Shown here one piece after another: positions 6,365 to 14,071 of a DNA stretch of 14,806 bases (positions are counted from its first letter, which is position 1; each line of letters begins with the position of its first letter). The notes below the pieces were generated by a model. The model was not told the DNA's origin. It saw only the letters and a program-made list of their open reading frames with translations, and did no database searches. Source of the DNA: Burkholderiaceae bacterium. Lineage in GTDB: Bacteria; Pseudomonadota; Gammaproteobacteria; Burkholderiales; Burkholderiaceae. A program made the position numbers and the translations under genes. The stretch covers positions 1-14,806 of the forward strand of contig JAKONS010000057.1 in the NCBI GenBank assembly GCA_022701845.1. Direction: 5' to 3'.

Positions 6365-8041
6365 TCAGCTCTTCTGGTAGATATCGGAGCCGCTGTTTTC
6401 CTTGGCGAACAACAGCACGATCACGAAGGAGAAGAGCGCTACCGCCACCGGGTACCAGATGCCGGAATAAATCAGGCCGGTGCTGGCGACGATCGCGAAA
6501 GCCGCTGCCGGTAGGAACCCGCCGAATATCGCCACGCCCATGTGATAAGGAAACGACATGGCGGTGAAGCGGATGCGGGAGGGAAACAGTTCCACCAGCA
6601 TGGCCGACATCGGCGCGAAGGTCATGGTGCCGAAGGTCAGCAGCAACAGCAGGATCAGCACGACCATCGGTTTGTTGATGTCTTCCGGCGCCGCCTTGCC
6701 GGGCGGATAGCCGTTGGACTGCAGTGCCTGGGTCAGCTCCTTGTTGAAAGCGCTGCTCCGGGCCGCGGCATCGGCGTCGGTTCCGCTATATCCCGGGATG
6801 ACCGTCTTGCCGATACGCACTTCCGCCTTCGAACCGGCGGCGCCGTCCTGGCTCTGGTAATTCAAACCCGCCCGGGCCAGTGTCGATTTCACGACATCGC
6901 AGGAGCTGGTGAATTTGGTGGTGCCGGTGGGGTTGAACTGAACCGAGCATTCCTTCGGATCGGCCACGACGGTGACCGGCGCATTGGCGATCGCGCTTTC
7001 GAGTGCCGGGTTGGCGAAATGGGCCAGTTGCTTGAAAAGCGGAATGAAGAAGATCGCGGCCAGCAGCAGGCCCGACAGATATACCGGCTTTCTGCCGATA
7101 CGGTCCGACAGCCAGCCGAAGAAGTAATACAGCGGCACGCTCAGGATGGTGGCGACCACCACCAGGGCATTCACCGTCAGGTCGTCCACTTTCAATATCT
7201 TGCCGAGAAAGAACATGGTGTAGAACTGGCCGGTGTACCAGACCACCGCCTGGCCGGGCACCACGCCCAGCAGGGCGATCAATACCAGCTTCAGGTTTTT
7301 CCACTGGCCGAACGCTTCCGACAGCGGCGCCTTCGACAGCTTGCCTTCCGATTTCATCCGCTTGAATTCAGGCGATTCGCTGAGCGACATGCGGATCCAT
7401 ACCGAAAGACCCAGCAGAACGATCGACGCCAGATAAGGAATGCGCCAGCCCCAGGCCTTGAAGTCGTCCGGGCCGAGCCACAGCCGCAGCGGCACGATCA
7501 CGATGATCGCCAGAATCAGACCCAGCGCGGCGGTCATCATGATCCAGGAGGTCCACGCACCGCGGTCGCGGTTGGGCGAATGCTCCGCCACATAAATCAC
7601 GGCGCCGCTGAATTCACCCCCCAGCGCCAGCCCCTGCAGCAGGCGCATGGTGATGAAGAGAATCGGCGCGATCAGGCCGGCGGTGGCGTAGGTGGGCAGC
7701 AGGCCGACGGCGAATGTGCCCAGGCCCATGATCACGATGGTGATCAGAAAGGTGTATTTGCGCCCGACCATGTCGCCGAGCCGTCCGAAGACGATGGCGC
7801 CGAACGGGCGCAGCACGAAGCCGGCAGCGAAACCCAGCAGCGTGAAGATATAACCGGCGGTCGGGCTCAGGCCCGAGAAAAAGGCCGATGTCATTTCCGC
7901 TGCCAGCAGCCCGATCAGAAAGAAATCGTAGAACTCGAATACCGTACCGGCGGACGACGCAAATATGACTTTGCGTTCCGCCCCGGTCAGTCCTTTTCTC
8001 GCCGGCGTTGCCGACAGGTGATTGCCACCCACTGTTCCCAT
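6365..8041 (-). CDS. MFS transporter, metabolite:H+ symporter (MHS) family
   Basis: This 558-residue inner-membrane protein has 12 predicted helices and should import a small organic metabolite with protons. MFS motif A occurs at Gly86-Arg-Leu-Gly-Asp-Met-Val-Gly-Arg-Lys95 and again, in shorter form, at Ser-Asp-Arg-Ile-Gly-Arg-Lys (312-318). The MHS-type signature Arg-Leu-Leu-Gln-Gly-Leu-Ala-Leu-Gly-Gly-Glu (133-143) is clear. Helices fall near 28-48, 62-82, 96-116, 122-145, 165-187, 199-219, 251-275, 288-310, 318-337, 459-480, 495-521 and 525-546. A ~120-residue hydrophilic loop (338-458) between helices 9 and 10, containing Cys365 and Cys381, makes it longer than the usual 430-450. By topology this loop should be periplasmic. 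GGAGA (minus strand of 8047-8051) lies 5 bases before the ATG. It sits 67 bases after the aldehyde dehydrogenase gene in the same operon. Its substrate is unknown. Confidence 0.9.
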   Translation of the reverse strand: MGTVGGNHLSATPARKGLTGAERKVIFASSAGTVFEFYDFFLIGLLAAEMTSAFFSGLSPTAGYIFTLLGFAAGFVLRPFGAIVFGRLGDMVGRKYTFLITIVIMGLGTFAVGLLPTYATAGLIAPILFITMRLLQGLALGGEFSGAVIYVAEHSPNRDRGAWTSWIMMTAALGLILAIIVIVPLRLWLGPDDFKAWGWRIPYLASIVLLGLSVWIRMSLSESPEFKRMKSEGKLSKAPLSEAFGQWKNLKLVLIALLGVVPGQAVVWYTGQFYTMFFLGKILKVDDLTVNALVVVATILSVPLYYFFGWLSDRIGRKPVYLSGLLLAAIFFIPLFKQLAHFANPALESAIANAPVTVVADPKECSVQFNPTGTTKFTSSCDVVKSTLARAGLNYQSQDGAAGSKAEVRIGKTVIPGYSGTDADAAARSSAFNKELTQALQSNGYPPGKAAPEDINKPMVVLILLLLLTFGTMTFAPMSAMLVELFPSRIRFTAMSFPYHMGVAIFGGFLPAAAFAIVASTGLIYSGIWYPVAVALFSFVIVLLFAKENSGSDIYQKS

Positions 8042-8108
8042 GGTTGTCTCCGTTTATCGATTTAATGCAGATGTGCGGTGCGAAAGCCCGCGCAGCGAGC
8101 GTGGCCGC

Positions 8109-9587
8109 TCACCCCAGAATGAAGGGGTTCGCGATTTTCGGCTTCGCGTTGATATAAACGCTCTTGGCCTCGAGATATTCGTAGATGGCTTTCTGGCCAT
8201 TCTCCCGGCCGATGCCGGAGGCCTTGAATCCACCGAACGGTGCCATATAGCTCACCACCCGGTAGGCATTCACCCAGACGGTGCCGGCGTGAATCCGTTT
8301 CGGCAGCGACAGCACCCGGCCCAGATCGCTCGTCCAGACGCCGGCGGCCAGTCCGTAGGGAGAATCGTTGGCAATCGCCACCGCGTCGTCTTCGCTGTCG
8401 AAGGGAATCACCACCAGCACCGGCCCGAATACTTCTTCGCGCGCGATGCGCATCTGGTTGTCGACGCCGACGAATATCGTCGGCTCGACGAACAAGCCTT
8501 TTTCGCAACCCGCGCGGCGGGAGCGTTCGCCGCCCAGCACGCACACCGCACCCTCGGCCTTGGCGATGTCGATGTAGTCGAGCACCTTCTGCAGTTGCGG
8601 CGGGGTCGATACCGGGCCGACATTCGTCGCGGCGTCCATCGGATTACCCAGCCGCGCGCCCTTCATCACCTCGATCAGTTTCTCGACGAAGCGGTCGTGC
8701 ACCGAGCGCTGCACCAACAGGCGCGAGCCGGCCATGCAGGTCTGGCCGGTGGCGGCGAATACGCCGGAAATCACGCCCTTGGCCGCCTCGTCCAGATCGG
8801 CATCCTCGAACACGATATTGGCCGATTTGCCACCCAGCTCCAGCGTGACCCGCTTCAGTTCGGCGGCGGCGTTCTGGTAGACCCGGCGCCCGCCGGCATC
8901 GCTGCCGGTGAACGCCACCCGCGCGACCAGCGGATGCTTGACCAGCGGCTCGCCGACATCCAGCCCGAAACCGGTCACCACGTTGAACACGCCCGCCGGT
9001 ATGCCGGACTGCTCCACCAGCCGGGCCAGCAGCAGGGTGGAGGCCGACGAAAACTCGGACGGTTTCACCACGATGGTGTTGCCCGCGGCCAGCGCCGGAG
9101 CGATCTTCCAGGTGGCCAGCAGCAGCGGTGAATTCCACGGCGCGATCGCCGCCACCACGCCCAGCGGCTCGTAGCTGATGTAGTGGAACAGCCCCGGTTT
9201 GTCGATCGGGGTGACGGCGCCTTCGATCTTGTCGGCCATGCCGCCGAAGTAGTAGAACCACTGCGGCAGGTATTTCATCTGCCCCAGCATCTCGGCCTTG
9301 AGCTTGCCGTTGTCGCGCACTTCCAGTTCCGCCAGCGCCTCGGCGTTCTCGGCGATCAGGTCGCCCAGCCGGTGCAGCAGCAGGCCGCGGGCGCTCGCGG
9401 TCATCGTGGCCCACGGGCCTTGTTGGAAAGCGCGCCGGGCCGCCTGCACCGCGAGTTCCACATCGCGGTGGTCGGCTTTCGGCATCGCGGCCCACACCTC
9501 ACCATCGGCCGGATTCATGCTGTCGAAGGTTTCACCGCCCACGGCATCGCACCAGGTGCCGTCGATGAACATTTGAAATTTTTCCAA
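8109..9587 (-). CDS. NAD-dependent aldehyde dehydrogenase
   Basis: This 492-residue cytoplasmic enzyme oxidises an aldehyde to the acid. Numbered from the chosen TTG start, it shows Ala-Pro-Trp-Asn152 (oxyanion-hole Asn), Lys175-Pro-Ser-Glu in the cofactor site, Phe-Thr-Gly-Ser-Asp near 226-230, general base Glu250 in Leu-Glu-Leu-Gly-Gly-Lys, and nucleophile Cys284 in Gly-Gln-Thr-Cys. Length is normal for the superfamily. The frame extends to an ATG at 9671, but that start lies upstream of the predicted transcription start. The TTG at 9587 has AGGAAAG ending 4 bases before it, and ATG 9572 is the alternative, with a poorer site. It is the first gene of the operon with the transporter and alcohol dehydrogenase. 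It resembles betaine-aldehyde-type dehydrogenases in general motifs, but the true substrate is unknown. Confidence 0.92.
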   Translation of the reverse strand: MEKFQMFIDGTWCDAVGGETFDSMNPADGEVWAAMPKADHRDVELAVQAARRAFQQGPWATMTASARGLLLHRLGDLIAENAEALAELEVRDNGKLKAEMLGQMKYLPQWFYYFGGMADKIEGAVTPIDKPGLFHYISYEPLGVVAAIAPWNSPLLLATWKIAPALAAGNTIVVKPSEFSSASTLLLARLVEQSGIPAGVFNVVTGFGLDVGEPLVKHPLVARVAFTGSDAGGRRVYQNAAAELKRVTLELGGKSANIVFEDADLDEAAKGVISGVFAATGQTCMAGSRLLVQRSVHDRFVEKLIEVMKGARLGNPMDAATNVGPVSTPPQLQKVLDYIDIAKAEGAVCVLGGERSRRAGCEKGLFVEPTIFVGVDNQMRIAREEVFGPVLVVIPFDSEDDAVAIANDSPYGLAAGVWTSDLGRVLSLPKRIHAGTVWVNAYRVVSYMAPFGGFKASGIGRENGQKAIYEYLEAKSVYINAKPKIANPFILG

Positions 9588-9591
9588 GATT

Positions 9592-9598
9592 CTTTCCT
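9592..9598 (-). promoter_or_regulatory. Shine-Dalgarno that selects the aldehyde dehydrogenase start
   Basis: The minus strand reads AGGAAAG here, ending 4 bases before TTG 9585-9587; the AGGA core is 7 bases from that codon. The nearest ATG (9570-9572) has only GGAA at 9 bases, and the upstream ATGs at 9653 and 9641 lie within or beside the operator palindromes. This favours TTG initiation. Confidence 0.5.
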
Positions 9599-9615
9599 GT
9601 GGCGTTGCAGCGTTT

Positions 9616-9652
9616 TGTCTTCTACAGAAGAACTTGTCTTCCATAGAAGACA
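9616..9652. promoter_or_regulatory. Two tandem palindromic operators, likely for the XRE-cupin regulator
   Basis: Two copies of a TGTCTTCyAyAGAAGA element start at 9616 and 9635, a 19-base period or about two helical turns. The first has arms TCTTCT/AGAAGA (9618-9623, 9626-9631) around 2 bases. The second has arms TGTCTTC/GAAGACA (9635-9641, 9646-9652) around CATA. They sit immediately downstream of the predicted -10 of the aldehyde dehydrogenase promoter and touch it at 9652, a position expected to block initiation or clearance. The divergent XRE-cupin gene next door is the obvious binding partner; that pairing is inference. Confidence 0.68.
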
Positions 9653-9681
9653 TGATTCGCTGCCGGTGCACAGGCTGTCAA
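9652..9681 (-). promoter_or_regulatory. Sigma-70 promoter of the aldehyde dehydrogenase operon
   Basis: Reading the minus strand, a consensus -35 TTGACA (9676-9681) is followed 18 bases later by AATCAT (9652-9657), which matches four of six -10 positions. Transcription would start near 9645, inside the second palindrome, giving a leader of about 60 bases before the TTG start. The -35 is unambiguous; the exact -10 is less certain. Confidence 0.55.
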
Positions 9682-9805
9682 CCCGGTTTGCGCGGGGAGG
9701 GCGGCGGTACTTTCCCTAGTGTCCGCACGCCTGCGCCGCCTCGGCAGGGTGTCAGCCGCAGCGGCGTGGTCGGGTCGGGTCGTTCAGTAAACTGGTTGTC
9801 TATTC

Positions 9806-9810
9806 AGGAA
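9806..9810 (+). promoter_or_regulatory. Shine-Dalgarno of the XRE-cupin regulator gene
   Basis: AGGAA lies only 1 base before ATG 9812, too close to serve it, but 10 bases before the in-frame ATG 9821. This argues for initiation at 9821. The spacing is on the long side, so the call is moderate. Confidence 0.4.
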
Positions 9811-9820
9811 CATGCGTCGA

Positions 9821-10453
9821 ATGACTTCAGCCACACCCAGCCCGGCCCTGCCGAAACCGCAGTCGCAGGCCGCCAACGCCGCTGCCGACCAGGCGATCAG
9901 CGTCGAACTGGGCGCCAGGATCCGGTCCTTGCGGGTGCAGGCCGGCCTGAGCCTGGAGCAGTTCTCGCAACGTGCCGGCGTCAGCCGCGCGATGCTCTCC
10001 AGCATCGAGCGCGGCGAAAAAAGCCCCACCCTGCCGATCATCGTGCGCATCGCCTCCGGCTTCGGGGTGTCGCTGTCGACCCTGCTGGGCGCCGCACCCG
10101 ACCGGGCCAGCGTCTCGGTCGTCAAATCGGCCGACCGGCTGGCTTTTCGCGACGCCCGTTCCGGCCTCGACCGCTGGGTGCTGTCGCCGCCCCATCTGGC
10201 CAACGGCATCGAGTTCGTGATGCACCGCCTGGCACCCAAGAGCTCGACCGGGGTGCTGCCGGCCTATGCCACCCCGACCGAGAAATATGTTTCGGTGAGC
10301 GAAGGTGCATTGACCGTGTATATCGACGAAGCGCCCTACCGGCTGGATACCGGCGACACCCTGTATTTCGAGGTCAAGTCGTCCTACCGCTTCCACAACG
10401 AAGACGCGGCGAACCCCTGCACCTACTACATGGTCATCGCCAGCAAGAAATAA
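9821..10453 (+). CDS. XRE-family transcriptional regulator with C-terminal cupin domain
   Basis: This 210-residue cytoplasmic DNA-binding protein has a Pro/Ala-rich N-terminal tail (~1-27), an XRE helix-turn-helix (~31-89, with Gln-Arg-Ala-Gly-Val-Ser-Arg then Ser-Ser-Ile-Glu-Arg-Gly-Glu-Lys-Ser-Pro-Thr) and a small cupin barrel (~130-205). The cupin shows Glu-Gly-Ala-Leu-Thr-Val-Tyr and Asp-Thr-Gly-Asp-Thr-Leu-Tyr-Phe segments. In this family the cupin senses a small ligand and controls neighbouring catabolic genes. It is divergent from the aldehyde dehydrogenase operon, whose promoter carries two tandem palindromes, so local repression relieved by the pathway substrate is likely. A degenerate TGTCT-N6-GAACA at 9797-9812 just ahead of the gene could allow autoregulation. 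The ATG at 9812 is the alternative start; 9821 is preferred for spacing. The gene is convergent with katG. Confidence 0.87.
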   Translation: MTSATPSPALPKPQSQAANAAADQAISVELGARIRSLRVQAGLSLEQFSQRAGVSRAMLSSIERGEKSPTLPIIVRIASGFGVSLSTLLGAAPDRASVSVVKSADRLAFRDARSGLDRWVLSPPHLANGIEFVMHRLAPKSSTGVLPAYATPTEKYVSVSEGALTVYIDEAPYRLDTGDTLYFEVKSSYRFHNEDAANPCTYYMVIASKK

Positions 10454-10483
10454 CGGTGCCACCCAGGCACGAGGTCGGCACCG
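10454..10483. other. Inverted repeat directly after the regulator stop codon
   Basis: Perfect 7-base arms CGGTGCC (10454-10460) and GGCACCG (10477-10483) flank a 16-base loop, beginning at the base after TAA. No T-run follows on the plus strand. It may stabilise the 3' end of the regulator mRNA or act together with the hairpin just downstream. Confidence 0.35.
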
Positions 10484-10493
10484 GCCAACGGAA

Positions 10494-10525
10494 AAAGGGT
10501 TCGGGACCGAAGCCCCAAACCCTTT
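10494..10525 (-). terminator. Intrinsic terminator of katG, possibly bidirectional
   Basis: On the minus strand a stem with arms AAAGGGTT/AACCCTTT, extended by three G-C pairs past one mismatch, closes a CTTCGG-type loop and is followed by a run of five T. This is a classic Rho-independent terminator 65 bases after the katG stop. The plus strand has only a short T-run, so it would end the convergent regulator transcript less well. Confidence 0.75.
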
Positions 10526-10589
10526 CATTCCATGGTTTCTGCCAGCGGGCGCCGCAGAAGCGATGCCCTCCGACAGGCGATGAGCCCGA

Positions 10590-12914
<2,325 letters not shown>

Positions 12915-12921
12915 CTATCGG

Positions 12922-12936
12922 GAAACCATCGGTTTC
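12922..12936. other. Short inverted repeat in the katG upstream region
   Basis: Perfect arms GAAACC (12922-12927) and GGTTTC (12931-12936) are separated by ATC. It overlaps by two bases the left end of the OxyR-like palindrome and may be part of the same regulatory site. Confidence 0.3.
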
Positions 12937-12955
12937 TCTATTTCTGTGATAGAGA
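12935..12955. promoter_or_regulatory. OxyR-like binding site upstream of katG
   Basis: Perfect 7-base arms TCTCTAT (12935-12941) and ATAGAGA (12949-12955) are separated by 7 bases. The core CTAT-N7-ATAG matches the central half of the OxyR consensus (ATAG-N7-CTAT-N7-ATAG-N7-CTAT); the outer tetramers are not conserved here. It lies about 84-104 bases upstream of the katG start codon, a reasonable place for a LysR-type activator. OxyR control of katG is well established in proteobacteria; the assignment here is inference. Confidence 0.52.
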
Positions 12956-12963
12956 CTGGGGCC

Positions 12964-13437
12964 CTAGTCGAACATGCGGGGATCGAAAACGAAGGGCTCG
13001 ACCAGCACCTGCAGGTCGATGGCGCGGTAGGCGGGATGGTCCGGATTGAGCAGCAGGTTGTGCTCCGCCGGCTCGACCGCCGACGGCACCCACAGGCCGA
13101 GCGCCGCGCCGGCCCGGCGCCAGCGCACGCCGATGGCGCGGGTGGCCGCGGGCCGTGCGATCCAGTCGCCGGGCAGGGTCGCGACCTCGTCGAGCGACTG
13201 CAGCGGTGCGTCGGCCGGCACGGTCAGGGCCAGCAGCATCAGATCGATCGGCGCCACGCCGTTGCAGTGCACGCGTTTCTCCAGTTGGCACAGGGCGCGC
13301 GAGCTCCCGGCATACACGATGGGCAGGCCTTCCGGCGGCGTCAGGTGCCAGCGGCCGGCGGCCAGGGTGGAGCCGTAGGGCAGGGCCTCCAGGGTGCGGG
13401 CGCGCCGGGTGCCGATGCGGTAGACGGTGCGGCTCAC
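12964..13437 (-). CDS. RES-domain toxin of a RES-Xre toxin-antitoxin system
   Basis: This 157-residue protein starts at GTG 13437, overlapping the antitoxin stop by 4 bases (GTGA); the longer in-frame extension is only a shadow of the antitoxin gene. RES toxins consume NAD+ by ADP-ribosyltransferase-like or NAD-glycohydrolase/phosphorylase activity and halt growth. The family residues can be placed: Arg29 in Gly-Arg-Trp, Tyr42 in Val-Tyr-Ala-Gly-Ser, Glu53 in Leu-Glu-Lys, Ser119 in Val-Pro-Ser, and a closing Asn-Leu-Leu-Leu-Asn-Pro segment (127-132). All three signature residues (Arg, Glu, Ser) are present, so the toxin looks intact. Length fits the family. It is the second gene of the pair and ends 112 bases before the katG start, in the same direction. 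Confidence 0.87.
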   Translation of the reverse strand: MSRTVYRIGTRRARTLEALPYGSTLAAGRWHLTPPEGLPIVYAGSSRALCQLEKRVHCNGVAPIDLMLLALTVPADAPLQSLDEVATLPGDWIARPAATRAIGVRWRRAGAALGLWVPSAVEPAEHNLLLNPDHPAYRAIDLQVLVEPFVFDPRMFD

Positions 13438-14003
13438 ACCACGCCGCCGTGCTGGATCGCCGCGAGGATCTCGCGCACCTGCACGCCGCCGTATTCGTTG
13501 CTGCCGGCATCCAGCGGGGTGTCGCCGCCCAGCAGCGGATGGGGTCTGGTCATCCAGGCGGCGGCGCCGTCGCCGAACACCTCGGCGGCGTTCACCATCA
13601 GCGCCGACTGCCGCAGCAGCCGCTCGGTGACCGCCGGGTCGAGCGCTTCGTCCTTGCCCTTGCGCGAGAAGGTGGAGGCGGTGAGCCGCAGGCCGGCGTA
13701 GAAACCCTGGCGCGGCAGGCGGGCCACCGCCAGCCAGTCGTCGATCGCCTGCGCCTTCAGGCCACACCGGGCGACGAGGGCCGCGGCATCGGTGTCGAGG
13801 CGCCAGGCGCCTTCGGCCTGCTGGACGAAAACCGGGCCAGAGCGGTGGTCCGGCGCCACGTCGACTAGGTTGTGCCGGAGCAGTTCGGCGAATGCGCCAG
13901 CCATGCCGCCCGCGACCGAAACCGGCGCGGAAACCGACGCGGCAGCCGGTGCGGGAACGGAATCACGGCGGCGAATGGAGCGGGAGCGGGGGCGGAGCGA
14001 CAT
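13434..14003 (-). CDS. Xre/MbcA/ParS-type antitoxin (DUF2384)
   Basis: This 189-residue antitoxin should bind and block the RES toxin encoded just downstream. The N-terminal ~33 residues are Arg/Ser/Ala/Val-rich and look disordered. Residues ~74-115 fit the Xre-like helix-turn-helix, and 128-187 match the MbcA/ParS toxin-binding domain: Ala-Glu-Val-Phe-Gly-Asp, then Trp-Met-Thr-Arg-Pro-His-Pro-Leu-Leu-Gly-Gly-Asp-Thr-Pro-Leu-Asp, then a closing helix ending Ile-Gln-His-Gly. Gene order (antitoxin first) and the GTGA overlap are standard for this class and imply translational coupling. No clear Shine-Dalgarno precedes ATG 14003; ATG 13904 (Met34) is an alternative that would drop the disordered tail. 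The palindromic region upstream suggests autoregulation by the antitoxin-toxin complex. Confidence 0.85.
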   Translation of the reverse strand: MSLRPRSRSIRRRDSVPAPAAASVSAPVSVAGGMAGAFAELLRHNLVDVAPDHRSGPVFVQQAEGAWRLDTDAAALVARCGLKAQAIDDWLAVARLPRQGFYAGLRLTASTFSRKGKDEALDPAVTERLLRQSALMVNAAEVFGDGAAAWMTRPHPLLGGDTPLDAGSNEYGGVQVREILAAIQHGGVV

Positions 14004-14024
14004 GCCGCCAAGTTAGCATGTCTT

Positions 14025-14059
14025 GCAATTGCACGCGATGCGCATTGCGAATGCAATGC
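14025..14059. promoter_or_regulatory. Palindrome cluster upstream of the antitoxin gene, candidate autoregulatory operator
   Basis: The main element has perfect arms GCATTGC (14042-14048) and GCAATGC (14053-14059) around GAAT. Two 8-base palindromes lie beside it: GCAATTGC (14025-14032) and ATGCGCAT (14038-14045). The shared half-site is GCAAT/ATTGC. All lie 22-56 bases before the antitoxin ATG, where TA operons are usually repressed by their own antitoxin. No confident -35/-10 pair could be named. Confidence 0.5.
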
Positions 14060-14071
14060 CGCGCGACAACC

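Noticed and set aside
9769..9783. GGTCGGGTCGGGTCG triple repeat upstream of the regulator
   Set aside because: Short repeat typical of GC-rich spacer DNA, with no palindromy or position that suggests a function.
13438..13767. N-terminal extension of the RES toxin frame to ATG 13767
   Set aside because: The extension is antitoxin coding sequence read in another frame and is Arg/Gly/Pro-rich. The GTGA overlap at 13437 gives a start matching family length.
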